A stretch of 64,000 nucleotides of DNA from Neobacillus kokaensis (GTDB lineage: Bacteria; Bacillota; Bacilli; Bacillales; Cytobacillaceae), in contig NZ_BNDS01000006.1 of assembly GCF_014656545.1 (NCBI RefSeq), positions 62,999 to 126,998 of the forward strand, written 5' to 3'. The position numbers and the translations under genes are program-made. Below, piece after piece: positions 53,101 through 59,782 of this stretch (position 1 is the first letter of the stretch; every line of letters starts with the position of its first letter). A model generated the notes under the pieces. The model had not been told where the DNA came from. It made no database searches and saw nothing but the letters and a program-made list of their open reading frames with translations.

Positions 53101-53823
53101 CAAAAGGCACAAATCAGCAGGTTATTAGCAGCACAAACTGCTGACACGCTAAACAGCAGAATGCTTCAGGAAGCGGAAGAGTTAATCTATTATATTAAGC
53201 AGCGCGTCTTTTTCCGCTTCGGTGATTTCTTTAAAGAGGCATTTAATCCATCCACATTAAGGGATGATGGCCGCAACTTGAAAAAAGCATTACAGGCCGC
53301 ACTTGATGAATTTTTGGAAAGCTTTGGGTTTGATTTTGCCCAAGAAATGAGGGCAACAACGGTAAGACTAGATCGGTTTGCAGAAAAGTTGTTTATAGAA
53401 TCTCAAGAAGTATTAATTCGACATTTGCAGGAAATAAACCAGGATCTTTCTTTTTCAAGGTTTGAAGCAATTTCCAATAACGAATTAGATTTCCCAATCG
53501 CTTTTAGCAAAGCAGAACAGCATGTGTTTACAAAAGCCATGTCTTATTTTAAGAGTCCAAAGGCGTTTTTTGAAAAGGACGATAAAAAATTGATGTCAGA
53601 TGAGCTTACTAACATCTTACAGCCACTAGCAGATCAGTATTTACAGCAGGAGTCAGAGAGAGTTAAAGGATATTATACGGATGAAATAACAAATGAATTC
53701 ACCCGTCTAATTGAACAATTCAAGGGGCAGACAGAGGATTTCTATTTAAGCTTACTAGCCGCATTAGATGGCGGAGTGTCGCTTGAACGTCTGGAGGAAA
53801 TCAGGCAAAAATTAGCGAACTAA
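50167..53823 (+). CDS. dynA: Double dynamin-like GTPase DynA (YpbR)
   Basis: 1218 residues made of two fused bacterial dynamin units. The first has P-loop CGHFSAGKSTM near residue 55 and DTPGID near 147. The second has FGAFSAGKSSF near residue 642 and DTPGAD near 803. Each is followed by long helical bundles. In B. subtilis DynA tethers and fuses membranes in trans and helps resist phage and pore-forming antibiotics. Length and position after bpsB match. The middle linker (about 540-590) is very acidic and unlikely to be structured. Confidence 0.95.
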   Translation: MVKTANPNETIQTLKQKIVLLYEYLMEKNDIENAEKVKQLAKKLVNREYAIAFCGHFSAGKSTMINRVVGENLLPSSPIPTSANLVKVKSGEDYAKVFFKNEKPRLYLAPYDYNLVKNYCKDGDKIEEVEISSSESHLPANTVIMDTPGIDSADDAHRIATESAIHLADLILYVMDYNHVQAELNFLFTKELTEAGKEVYLVVNQIDKHKDEELSFQDFQKSVIDSFGSWGVKPARIFYTSLKYPDHPLNQFHELEQFIADHLVAKDKYLLPSVFHSLKKIAGEHNTKTSKLEEEKLAPIFDRLNELSDQEKAGLMESYQKLTSDLSGLKGGIEAKEKEFDNEINQILKNAYLMPFQTRTLAESYLESCQKEFKIGFLFSKQKTLEERKARLDKFYQDIADKTKSQLEWHLREFLLRTLKETKLNQGELLGLAQAFTVTVSEQILVEAVKPGARLSGEYLLHYTEDVANEIKKIARNQLDEFKTVFLDAAAEQIANQQAQFEQQFSKMERYVEALDALQTYQQKAADNERQLHDLLSKSEELHDNDHHVFDQEEEEYELVKTDAELISDNEKKNIRSNQNKEAVTKVNEPVLKSEDDHLKATVGRLKLASNLISDLPGFKKLSAELTEKASRLENKGFTIALFGAFSAGKSSFANALMGEKVLPVSPNPTTAAINKIKPVTPHYKHGTALVKFKESAAMLEDVNRSLKVFDLEAKDFYEAAEVISQIMLEKGQAGVLEKTHFAFLKAFTKGYASFVSRLGTVLETDLSEFNEFVALEEKSCYVEWIELYYDCELTRKGITLVDTPGADSINARHTGVAFDYIKNSDAILFVTYYNHAFSKADREFLIQLGRVKESFQLDKMFFIINAIDLAEDEEEKDAVCDYVKEQLMKYGIRNPHLYPLSSLLALREKTNQAVTEPSGMKHFEQDFSMFISNDLTQMAVSAAEKEVERVQDVVNKLIQTSKEDQSIKEKKRLDIEQQKAQISRLLAAQTADTLNSRMLQEAEELIYYIKQRVFFRFGDFFKEAFNPSTLRDDGRNLKKALQAALDEFLESFGFDFAQEMRATTVRLDRFAEKLFIESQEVLIRHLQEINQDLSFSRFEAISNNELDFPIAFSKAEQHVFTKAMSYFKSPKAFFEKDDKKLMSDELTNILQPLADQYLQQESERVKGYYTDEITNEFTRLIEQFKGQTEDFYLSLLAALDGGVSLERLEEIRQKLAN

Positions 53824-53838
53824 TGAGGGGGAACTAGT

Positions 53839-54663
53839 TTGAAAAATATCGTTGATAAGGAATGGCTGCTAAACCAAATTCACAACAGCAAAATTAGAAT
53901 CGTTGATTGCCGTTTTTCATTGGCAGAAAAGGAAAAGGGACGTCAGGAATATGAGGAATCCCATATACCTGGAGCTGTCTTCCTTGATATTGAGAAGGAT
54001 TTGTCTAGTGCTGTTGGCATGCATGGAGGCCGTCACCCTATGCCGAATCTGGAAGTTCTGATTTCCAAGCTTGAAAAGGCGGGCATCAACGAAAATGTTT
54101 CGGTCGTAGCCTATGACAACGGTGAAGGAGCATTTGCAGGCCGCTTTTGGTGGCTGCTTCAATATTTGGGTCATGATGATGTGTTTGTACTTAATGGGGG
54201 CTTTAAGCAATGGAAGGAAGCGAATTATCCTGTTACTTCCGCTGAACCAACATTTGAGAAGGTAGAATTCCACGGCTGTGCCCGTGAAGAACTGTTGGCA
54301 GATGTAGAAGAGGTAAGAGCAGTTTCTACAGGTAAAACTGATGCTGTATTAATCGATTCTCGGGAAGCAAAGCGTTATTTAGGGATAGAAGAACCTATCG
54401 ATAAAAAGGCAGGTCATATTCCAGGTGCCATTAATAAGCCATTTTTGGAGTGCTTCAGCGCGGGTCAGTTTAAATCTGTTGAGGAGCAAAAAGAACGTTT
54501 TGCGGATATCGACCCTGAGAAACAAATCATTGTTTACTGCGGATCCGGTATAACCGCTACACCAAACTACATGGCTTTAAAAGAGGCAGGATTTGAAAAA
54601 GTAAAGCTGTATTTAGGAAGCTTTAGCGATTGGATCAGTTATGAGGAAAATAAAATCGACTAA
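53839..54663 (+). CDS. Two-domain sulfurtransferase (rhodanese/3-mercaptopyruvate sulfurtransferase)
   Basis: Two rhodanese domains: an inactive N-terminal one (IVDCRF, YEESHIPGAVFLDIEKDL) and a C-terminal one with VLIDSREAKRYLGIEEP and the active-site loop YCGSGITATPN near residue 234. CGSG[IV]T is the loop typical of 3-mercaptopyruvate sulfurtransferases rather than thiosulfate-specific enzymes. 274 residues is normal. TTG start after GAGGGGGAACTAG, 15 bases behind dynA, so likely co-transcribed. Confidence 0.9.
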   Translation: MKNIVDKEWLLNQIHNSKIRIVDCRFSLAEKEKGRQEYEESHIPGAVFLDIEKDLSSAVGMHGGRHPMPNLEVLISKLEKAGINENVSVVAYDNGEGAFAGRFWWLLQYLGHDDVFVLNGGFKQWKEANYPVTSAEPTFEKVEFHGCAREELLADVEEVRAVSTGKTDAVLIDSREAKRYLGIEEPIDKKAGHIPGAINKPFLECFSAGQFKSVEEQKERFADIDPEKQIIVYCGSGITATPNYMALKEAGFEKVKLYLGSFSDWISYEENKID

Positions 54664-54718
54664 GCTTTAAGACTGATTTTATGTTATAATGGAAGACGTG
54701 TTGTTTTAACTGTCAAGT

Positions 54719-54807
54719 ACAAGCGCCCAATTGGTGATTTAAGCTAAGCGGGCGCTTGTGCTTTTATTGTCTAACTCAAGCGCCTGAGCAAGGCGCTTAC
54801 GCTTTTC
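54719..54807 (+). repeat. Dispersed palindromic repeat, copy 3 (short form); may act as terminator
   Basis: Two hairpins in tandem: ACAAGCGCCC...GGGCGCTTGT (54719-54759, exact 10-bp arms) followed by GCTTTTATTGTCTAA, then AAGCGCC-TGAGCAA-GGCGCTT (54779-54799) followed by ACGCTTTTCTAA. The motif set TTGTCTA...CAAGCGCC and GCGCTTxxGCTTTTCTAA is shared with copy 1. It ends four bases before the ypcP ribosome binding site. Confidence 0.68.
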
Positions 54808-54824
54808 TAATAGGAGGTTGTATA

Positions 54825-55718
54825 ATGATGGATCAAAAGCCTTCATTCATGCTTGTTGATGGAATGGCACTGCTCTTCCGTGCGTTTTACGCAACGGCTG
54901 TTTCTGGGCAGTATATGATTAACTCAAAAGGAATTCCGACAAATGGAATTCATGGATTTATAAAGCATATGTTTACCGCTGTTTCAACTTTTAAACCGAC
55001 GCATTTGGCGGTGTGCTGGGACATGGGCAGCAAAACGTTTCGAACGGAGCTGTTCTCAGCGTATAAAGGAAACCGTGGCGAAGCACCGATTGAATTAATC
55101 CCGCAATTTGACTTAGTCAAAGAGGTAGTGGATTCCTTTGATATTCCTAACATCGGGTTAGCGGGGTTTGAAGCCGATGATTGCATCGGCACGATTGCGA
55201 ACCAGGTTAAAGATTTTGCCCATGTGTCGATCTTGACAGGTGATCAGGATATTCTTCAGCTGCTGGATGAACAAATATCAGTTATTTTATTAAAAAAAGG
55301 GTATGGAAATTATCTTGTTCATACACCGGAAACCTTTTTTGAAGAAAAAGGGATTACTCCAAGGCAAATGATTGATTTAAAAGCACTAATGGGCGACCCA
55401 AGTGATAATTATCCCGGCGTAAAAGGGATCGGTGAGAAAACAGCACTCAAGCTGTTAAAGGAATTCAATCATGTCGAGGGTATTGTTTCTAATCTTGACC
55501 TGCTTTCTAAATCATACCGTTCAAAAATCGAGCAGGATTTAGACATGCTGCACTTATCAAGAAAATTAGCGGAGATTAAATGTGATGTACCTATAAGCTG
55601 CGCCATTGAATCGGCAGGTCTCAAGATTGAAAGAGACAAAGCACTAAATAAATTAATGGAACTGGAAATTCGCGGTCTCCAACGATTGCTGCCAATCGAC
55701 GAAGCGATCATTTTATAA
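54825..55718 (+). CDS. ypcP: Stand-alone 5'-3' exonuclease/flap nuclease YpcP
   Basis: A 297-residue homologue of the N-terminal nuclease domain of DNA polymerase I. Metal-binding acidic residues occur in MLVDGMALLFRAF, AVCWDMGSKTFRTELFSAYKGNR, GFEADDCIGT and SILTGDQDILQL. The helix-hairpin-helix segment is DNYPGVKGIGEKTALKLL. It removes RNA primers or flaps; in B. subtilis it backs up PolA. ATG 54825 is chosen with TAGGAGG seven bases upstream; the frame continues into the repeat. Confidence 0.93.
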   Translation: MMDQKPSFMLVDGMALLFRAFYATAVSGQYMINSKGIPTNGIHGFIKHMFTAVSTFKPTHLAVCWDMGSKTFRTELFSAYKGNRGEAPIELIPQFDLVKEVVDSFDIPNIGLAGFEADDCIGTIANQVKDFAHVSILTGDQDILQLLDEQISVILLKKGYGNYLVHTPETFFEEKGITPRQMIDLKALMGDPSDNYPGVKGIGEKTALKLLKEFNHVEGIVSNLDLLSKSYRSKIEQDLDMLHLSRKLAEIKCDVPISCAIESAGLKIERDKALNKLMELEIRGLQRLLPIDEAIIL

Positions 55719-55724
55719 GCTCAA

Positions 55725-55767
55725 GGTGTCAGGCACCATGTGAATTTTTCACATGGTGCCTGACACC
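55725..55767. repeat. Perfect 20-bp stem hairpin of the GGTGTCAGGCACC type
   Basis: GGTGTCAGGCACCATGTGAA is followed by TTT and its exact reverse complement. The GGTGTCAGGCACC core is a frequent intergenic repeat in Bacillaceae. It lies between the ypcP stop and convergent sspL, so it may act as a terminator-like or processing hairpin in both directions. Confidence 0.8.
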
Positions 55768-55775
55768 TATGTAAG

Positions 55776-55913
55776 TTAAATTTTGGTGTTTGATTTTTTG
55801 GCGCGATTTTCTAATTTGCTTTTTGGCTCCTCTGCAAATTCTGCATCCTGGCCATAGCCTTGTGGATTCACCCCTGGTGCTTTCACACCGCGATTTTTAC
55901 TCTTTTTACCCAT
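55776..55913 (-). CDS. sspL: Small acid-soluble spore protein L (SspL)
   Basis: A 45-residue basic, hydrophilic peptide ending KSKLENRAKKSNTKI. B. subtilis SspL, as I recall it, is 42 residues and ends ELEERAKKSNTKR, and both have a central GVNPQG/GVTPQG. GGAGGTG lies seven bases before the ATG. An AATACTA upstream resembles the sigma-G -10. Expressed in the forespore; a minor spore-core protein of unknown function. Confidence 0.85.
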   Translation of the reverse strand: MGKKSKNRGVKAPGVNPQGYGQDAEFAEEPKSKLENRAKKSNTKI

Positions 55914-55997
55914 AGATGTTCACCTCCCGATTTTTAGTATTTCCGTTTCGCATAATAAAACACCGCTTTCTAAACAATAAAGAAAGAGGTGATTGAA

Positions 55998-56489
55998 ATG
56001 AACAGAGGAGTCTATTTATCTCTTCTAAGCATAGCTCTTGCTCAAGGAGTTAAAATTCCGCTTCATTATTTAAAGACCAAGGAGTGGCGTCCGGATTTAT
56101 TTTTCAGTACCGGCGGCATGCCAAGCTCTCATTCAGCCGGTGTTTCTACTCTTACAACGTACATTGCTTTGAAACGTGGAATGCCGACATTTGACTTTGC
56201 ACTGTCGCTTATTTACGGCCTGATTGTCATGTACGATGCACAAGGGGTAAGACGGCAGACAGGTGAATTAACTTTGAAAGTAAATTCGCTAAATGAATTA
56301 ATCGAAAAAATTCATAAAGAGGAAAGTGTTGAATTTAAACAAGATCCTCCTAAAAAGCTAAAAGAAATGCTGGGTCATCAGCCAGAAGAAGTATTAGGCG
56401 GAGCGCTGCTAGGTGCATTAATTGGGGTTGTCGGGCATAAATATACAAAAAAGGATAGAAAATTGGCGAAATTTAAGTTAAGATTTTAG
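55998..56489 (+). CDS. Divergent PAP2-family membrane protein (YuiD-like)
   Basis: 163 residues with about four membrane helices. STGGMPSSHSAGVSTLTTYIAL is the PSSHS-type phosphatase motif of the divergent PAP2 family, MYDAQGVRRQTGEL a second family block, and GHQPEEVLGGALLG the C-terminal motif. The full acid-phosphatase triad of classic PAP2 enzymes is not evident, so lipid phosphatase activity is unproven. ATG 55998 follows AGAGGTGATTGAA; an upstream GTG overlaps that site. Confidence 0.88.
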   Translation: MNRGVYLSLLSIALAQGVKIPLHYLKTKEWRPDLFFSTGGMPSSHSAGVSTLTTYIALKRGMPTFDFALSLIYGLIVMYDAQGVRRQTGELTLKVNSLNELIEKIHKEESVEFKQDPPKKLKEMLGHQPEEVLGGALLGALIGVVGHKYTKKDRKLAKFKLRF

Positions 56490-56528
56490 AGGGACTTCCA
56501 AGATTTTTAGGAGAGGGATGTAAGTTAC

Positions 56529-56798
56529 GTGCGGACAGTGGAGGAATACTTGCATTACTTGGATGGAAAGGGTTTCCAGTTTCAAGAAGATGCGATTGGC
56601 TTTATATACTTCGGGAAACACTACACAAATGCTTCAGATGAATTGATAAATACTGCAATCGAATTAACATTAAAAGCTCAAAAAAGCTTCGACGGAAGTT
56701 TTTATGTATCCCTATTGGAAACATTCATGACAAACCAGGTAATCACTAGAAAAGATGCGCTAAAGTTTATTCAGGAAACAGAATTATTAGCCATTTAA
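56529..56798 (+). CDS. DUF6123-like small protein
   Basis: An 89-residue soluble protein, RTVEEYLHYLDGKGFQFQ, then IGFIYFGKHYTNASDELI and KSFDGSFYVSLLETF. I associate this pattern with the DUF6123 family of Bacillaceae, but from memory only. GTG start with GGAGAGGG about 11 bases upstream; 39 bases after the PAP2 gene, probably in one transcript ending at 56837. No active-site motif is visible. Confidence 0.72.
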   Translation: MRTVEEYLHYLDGKGFQFQEDAIGFIYFGKHYTNASDELINTAIELTLKAQKSFDGSFYVSLLETFMTNQVITRKDALKFIQETELLAI

Positions 56799-56803
56799 GT
56801 AAG

Positions 56804-56837
56804 AAACTCCCTTTTAAACAAGAAAAAAGGGAGTTTT
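56804..56837. terminator. Bidirectional terminator between the DUF6123-like and EamA genes
   Basis: AAACTCCCTTTT...AAAAGGGAGTTT between convergent genes. Confidence 0.88.
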
Positions 56838-56840
56838 ATT

Positions 56841-57761
56841 TTATCCTTCTAAACCTTTACTTTTTCGCAGCATCGGTATTTTTTTGACAGGCAGTTCTGC
56901 AAAAATCATTCCCATGAAGATTAAGCTGCAGCCTAATAGCGCGCTATATGTAAGGCGTTCACCAACCCAATAATAACCTGCAATCGCGGCGAACACCGGC
57001 TCCATTGCGAAAATTAACGCCACCCTAGTAGCTGATGTGTATTTTTGAAAATTAGTTTGAATGAAAAAGGCTATAGCTGTTGCAAAAATACTTGTAATCA
57101 TTAAAGCAATGATGACATCCTGAGATAATAAAACATCTTCCCGAAATGATTGTTTCCAGTCTTCAAAAATGAAGGAGGAAACCATCGAAAGAATTGCAAC
57201 GGTCGAAATTTGAATGACTGTTAGCAGCAATGTTGGATATTGATGCGAGAATTTTCCCGTTAAGATAATATGAAGGGCAAAGCTAATAGCACAAATAAAC
57301 ACAAACCCGTCACCAATATTCATTGCTGTTACATCCGTCATTGTTAACAGAAATAAACCGAATGTTGCAATTAACACACCAAGTACTGCATTCCTGGTTG
57401 GAAATTGTTTTAAAATAAACATAGAAAATAAAGGCACTAAAACAACGCTTAACCCCGTAATAAAGCCTGCTTTAGAGGTAGTGGTATATAATAGCCCGAT
57501 TGTTTGTGTTACATAACCAAGAAATAGCCAAAAACCAATAAAAAACCCTGAGGCAGCTACTTTAAAATTTAATTGTTTTAATTGACTTTTTTCAAAAATT
57601 AATAAGCATAAAAAAAGCAATATTGCAGCAAGTAAGAAACGAATGCCGTTAAACGCAAACGGTTCTAGAAAATCGATGGCGTTCTGGACAAGGACAAAGG
57701 TCATCCCCCAAATAAATGTTACAAACAGTAAACTTATATCAGCAATAATAGGTTTTTTCAT
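56841..57761 (-). CDS. EamA/DMT family transporter (second)
   Basis: About ten helices in two EamA repeats, starting with ADISLLFVTFIWGMTFVLVQNAI, with LVPLFSMFILKQFPTR closing the first half and AMEPVFAAIAGYYWVGE closing the second. It is only distantly like the transporter at 44263. The ATG at 57761 is used; GGAGG lies 11 bases upstream, and a TTG two codons earlier is equally possible. Substrate unknown. Confidence 0.87.
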   Translation of the reverse strand: MKKPIIADISLLFVTFIWGMTFVLVQNAIDFLEPFAFNGIRFLLAAILLFLCLLIFEKSQLKQLNFKVAASGFFIGFWLFLGYVTQTIGLLYTTTSKAGFITGLSVVLVPLFSMFILKQFPTRNAVLGVLIATFGLFLLTMTDVTAMNIGDGFVFICAISFALHIILTGKFSHQYPTLLLTVIQISTVAILSMVSSFIFEDWKQSFREDVLLSQDVIIALMITSIFATAIAFFIQTNFQKYTSATRVALIFAMEPVFAAIAGYYWVGERLTYSALLGCSLIFMGMIFAELPVKKIPMLRKSKGLEG

Positions 57762-57951
57762 ATTCAAAATTGCCTCCAAATAATTAATTTCCTCTTTATT
57801 TGCAATATGGAAAGTGTAACATAATTATGACAGGAGTGGAGGTAATATTTTTCTCTTGTATAAGTGGGTATGATAAGAAAGAATATGATTAAAAAGTGTT
57901 CGTATATATAGTAAGGCAGTTGTAAAAATCATGAATGAAAGGCTGACAAAA

Positions 57952-58608
57952 ATGAGATTCAGGATCGAGTGGAAGCATAAATTAAAAAATAACGAAAAGG
58001 TCCCATGCAATTCGGATTGGATATCAGGTGAAACTGCCATTCAAATGGGGGAAGAATTGGAAACCAGCGGCAAAGTAAGTGATATGTATTTTTATGATGA
58101 AAATGGGACATCTTGGATTTTAAAGGAAATGAAAAAGCTGTTAACTGAAATTGAAGATGACCCACATGACGTAACTGTTTATTTTGATGGCGGCTTTCAA
58201 AAGGAAACATATCAGGCTGGCTTAGGCGCTGTCATTTTCTTTAAACAAGGCAAAAAGAAGTATCGTATCCGTGCAAATGATCTTTTTAATGAAATGGAGT
58301 CTAACAACGAAGCGGAATATGCCGCATTTTATTATTCCTTAAATATCTTAGAGGACTTAGGTGTTAAGCACATCCCCTGTGAATTTAAAGGGGATGCGCA
58401 AGGGCTATTAAAACAGCTTGAAGGGGAATGGCCCTGCTATGAAGAAGTATTGAACCGCTGGTTGGATCGAATTGAAGAAAAAATAAAGACTCTCGATCTT
58501 AAACCAACTTTCACGGTGATTTCAAGAAAAGAAAACAAGGAAGCAGATAGACTGGCTACGCAAGCGTTGGAAGGAAAAGAAATCTTCTCCAAAATGTTAA
58601 TTTTATGA
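57952..58608 (+). CDS. ypeP: RNase H-like protein YpeP
   Basis: The C-terminal 130 residues are an RNase HI fold with the four acidic positions in VYFDGGF, SNNEAEYAAFYYSL, FKGDAQGLLKQL and NKEADRLAT. An N-terminal domain of about 75 residues (RIEWKHKLKNNEKV) precedes it, as in B. subtilis YpeP, for which RNase H activity is uncertain. ATG 57952 is favoured because GAAAGG precedes it. The gene pairs with ypeQ. Confidence 0.88.
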   Translation: MRFRIEWKHKLKNNEKVPCNSDWISGETAIQMGEELETSGKVSDMYFYDENGTSWILKEMKKLLTEIEDDPHDVTVYFDGGFQKETYQAGLGAVIFFKQGKKKYRIRANDLFNEMESNNEAEYAAFYYSLNILEDLGVKHIPCEFKGDAQGLLKQLEGEWPCYEEVLNRWLDRIEEKIKTLDLKPTFTVISRKENKEADRLATQALEGKEIFSKMLIL

Positions 58609-58629
58609 GGGGCGGGGTGTGGGAAATTA

Positions 58630-58815
58630 GTGAAGCAATCAGTCAGGAAAGAAGTGTTTTATCAGGTGGAGAGCTTGATAGGAGAGTATTGTGAAGGCTG
58701 TTTTGTACACCAGCAGTTAAAAAAAGAAGGAGGCAAAAGGCGGGCACATCGTTTTTGCATCACACAATGTACAATCGGCGAAAAGCTCAGGGAATACGGA
58801 AAAAAACTTATATAA
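58630..58815 (+). CDS. ypeQ: Zinc-finger protein YpeQ (DUF2602-like)
   Basis: A 61-residue protein with EYCEGCFVHQQL and RFCITQCTIGEKL: a CxxC and a CxxxC pair 22 residues apart, forming a likely zinc site. Size and place after ypeP match B. subtilis YpeQ. GTG start. Function unknown. Confidence 0.85.
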   Translation: MKQSVRKEVFYQVESLIGEYCEGCFVHQQLKKEGGKRRAHRFCITQCTIGEKLREYGKKLI

Positions 58816-58827
58816 GAAATACAATAA

Positions 58828-58854
58828 AAAGGCTGACAAAGTTTGTCAGCCTTT
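58828..58854. terminator. Terminator between ypeQ and cspD
   Basis: AAAGGCTGACA...TGTCAGCCTTT hairpin between convergent genes. Confidence 0.85.
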
Positions 58855-58876
58855 AATTTGTCAATTTATTATTGGA

Positions 58877-59077
58877 TTATATCTTAGTTACGTTAGCAGC
58901 TTGAGGTCCACGGTTTCCTTCTACGATTTCGAAAGAAACTTCTTGACCTTCTTCTAATGATTTGTAGCCGTCACCTTGGATAGCACTGAAGTGTACGAAT
59001 ACATCGTCGCCGCCTTCAACTTCGATAAAACCAAAGCCTTTTTCATTGTTGAACCATTTTACTTTACCGTTTTGCAT
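58877..59077 (-). CDS. cspD: Cold-shock protein CspD
   Basis: A 66-residue OB-fold RNA/DNA chaperone with [21 protein letters not shown], which contains RNP1 (KGFGFIE) and RNP2 (VFVHF). It starts [10 protein letters not shown]. The ATG at 59077 follows AGGAGGAAG; the frame is open 21 codons upstream but without homology. Gene neighbourhood (ypeP, ypeQ) is that of B. subtilis cspD. Some 250 bases without a gene precede it; cold-shock genes usually have a long 5' leader. Confidence 0.96.
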   Translation of the reverse strand: MQNGKVKWFNNEKGFGFIEVEGGDDVFVHFSAIQGDGYKSLEEGQEVSFEIVEGNRGPQAANVTKI

Positions 59078-59350
59078 GTACTTCTTCCTCCTAAGCCTTT
59101 GAGGCACCACCTTTTTAGTGCCGAAGATAAATATTACCATGTAGCCAATTTCAAAGGATGTTCTATGTAAGTTGTCTACATGATGCTTTAAATATACAAT
59201 AACGAAATTGGACAGTCAAGAAAGGGCAGAAGGTTTTTAATCAAATCATGAAATTTTCAAAAGTTTTTTTATTAATAGGGCTGATAACATAAAAATACAT
59301 GTGTCAATCATATGTTAAATTAACGAATATTGTATAATGGGGTGAGGATA

Positions 59351-59620
59351 TTGTATCGTTTTTCAATAAAAGAAGATGAATGGATCTTGCGATTCTCCCC
59401 AAAGGTTTCATTTGAAGCAGATGAAAGGCAGGCTGTCTTATTGTCGTTACTGCATATTGGGGAAAAGCTATCGAAATATTCCCATGGAGATGCTTTCCTA
59501 ATGTTTACGAAAAAAATCGGGGCGATTGTTTTTGATGTAGAGACTATCCCATCATTTATCTTAACTGTATCAAGTATTATTCCAGATGAACACTGGTATT
59601 TTCAAGAGTTAGCCAACTAA
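59351..59620 (+). CDS. Hypothetical protein, 89 aa
   Basis: From a TTG behind GGGGTGAGG the product reads MYRFSIKEDEWILRFSP, FEADERQAVLLSLLHIGEKL and ends FILTVSSIIPDEHWYFQEL. It appears soluble, alpha/beta, with no Cys and no known catalytic motif. TGTATAAT at 59329-59336 could be the -10 but leaves a very short leader. A terminator follows, so it is an independent transcript. Not recognised. Confidence 0.65.
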   Translation: MYRFSIKEDEWILRFSPKVSFEADERQAVLLSLLHIGEKLSKYSHGDAFLMFTKKIGAIVFDVETIPSFILTVSSIIPDEHWYFQELAN

Positions 59621-59641
59621 TAATTTAATGAGATTTTGGCG

Positions 59642-59668
59642 AAAGGGTGATTCAAATGATCACTCTTT
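59642..59668 (+). terminator. Terminator after the 89-aa gene
   Basis: AAAGGGTGAT-TCAAATG-ATCACTCTTT with one G-T pair and a T-run. Confidence 0.8.
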
Positions 59669-59782
59669 TAATTTTTTTCGGCTTGTAAATTACTTCCGTA
59701 ACAATATTTACAATCTTTCTTGCGCTATAATCGGATATAATTGATATAGTCTATTTTCTTTTAGAAAAAAGGGGCAAAATGT

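Noticed and set aside
59078-59350. Cold-shock leader of cspD as an annotated RNA element
   Set aside because: A long 5' leader is likely from family knowledge, but I could not identify the promoter or conserved cold-box sequence well enough to list it.
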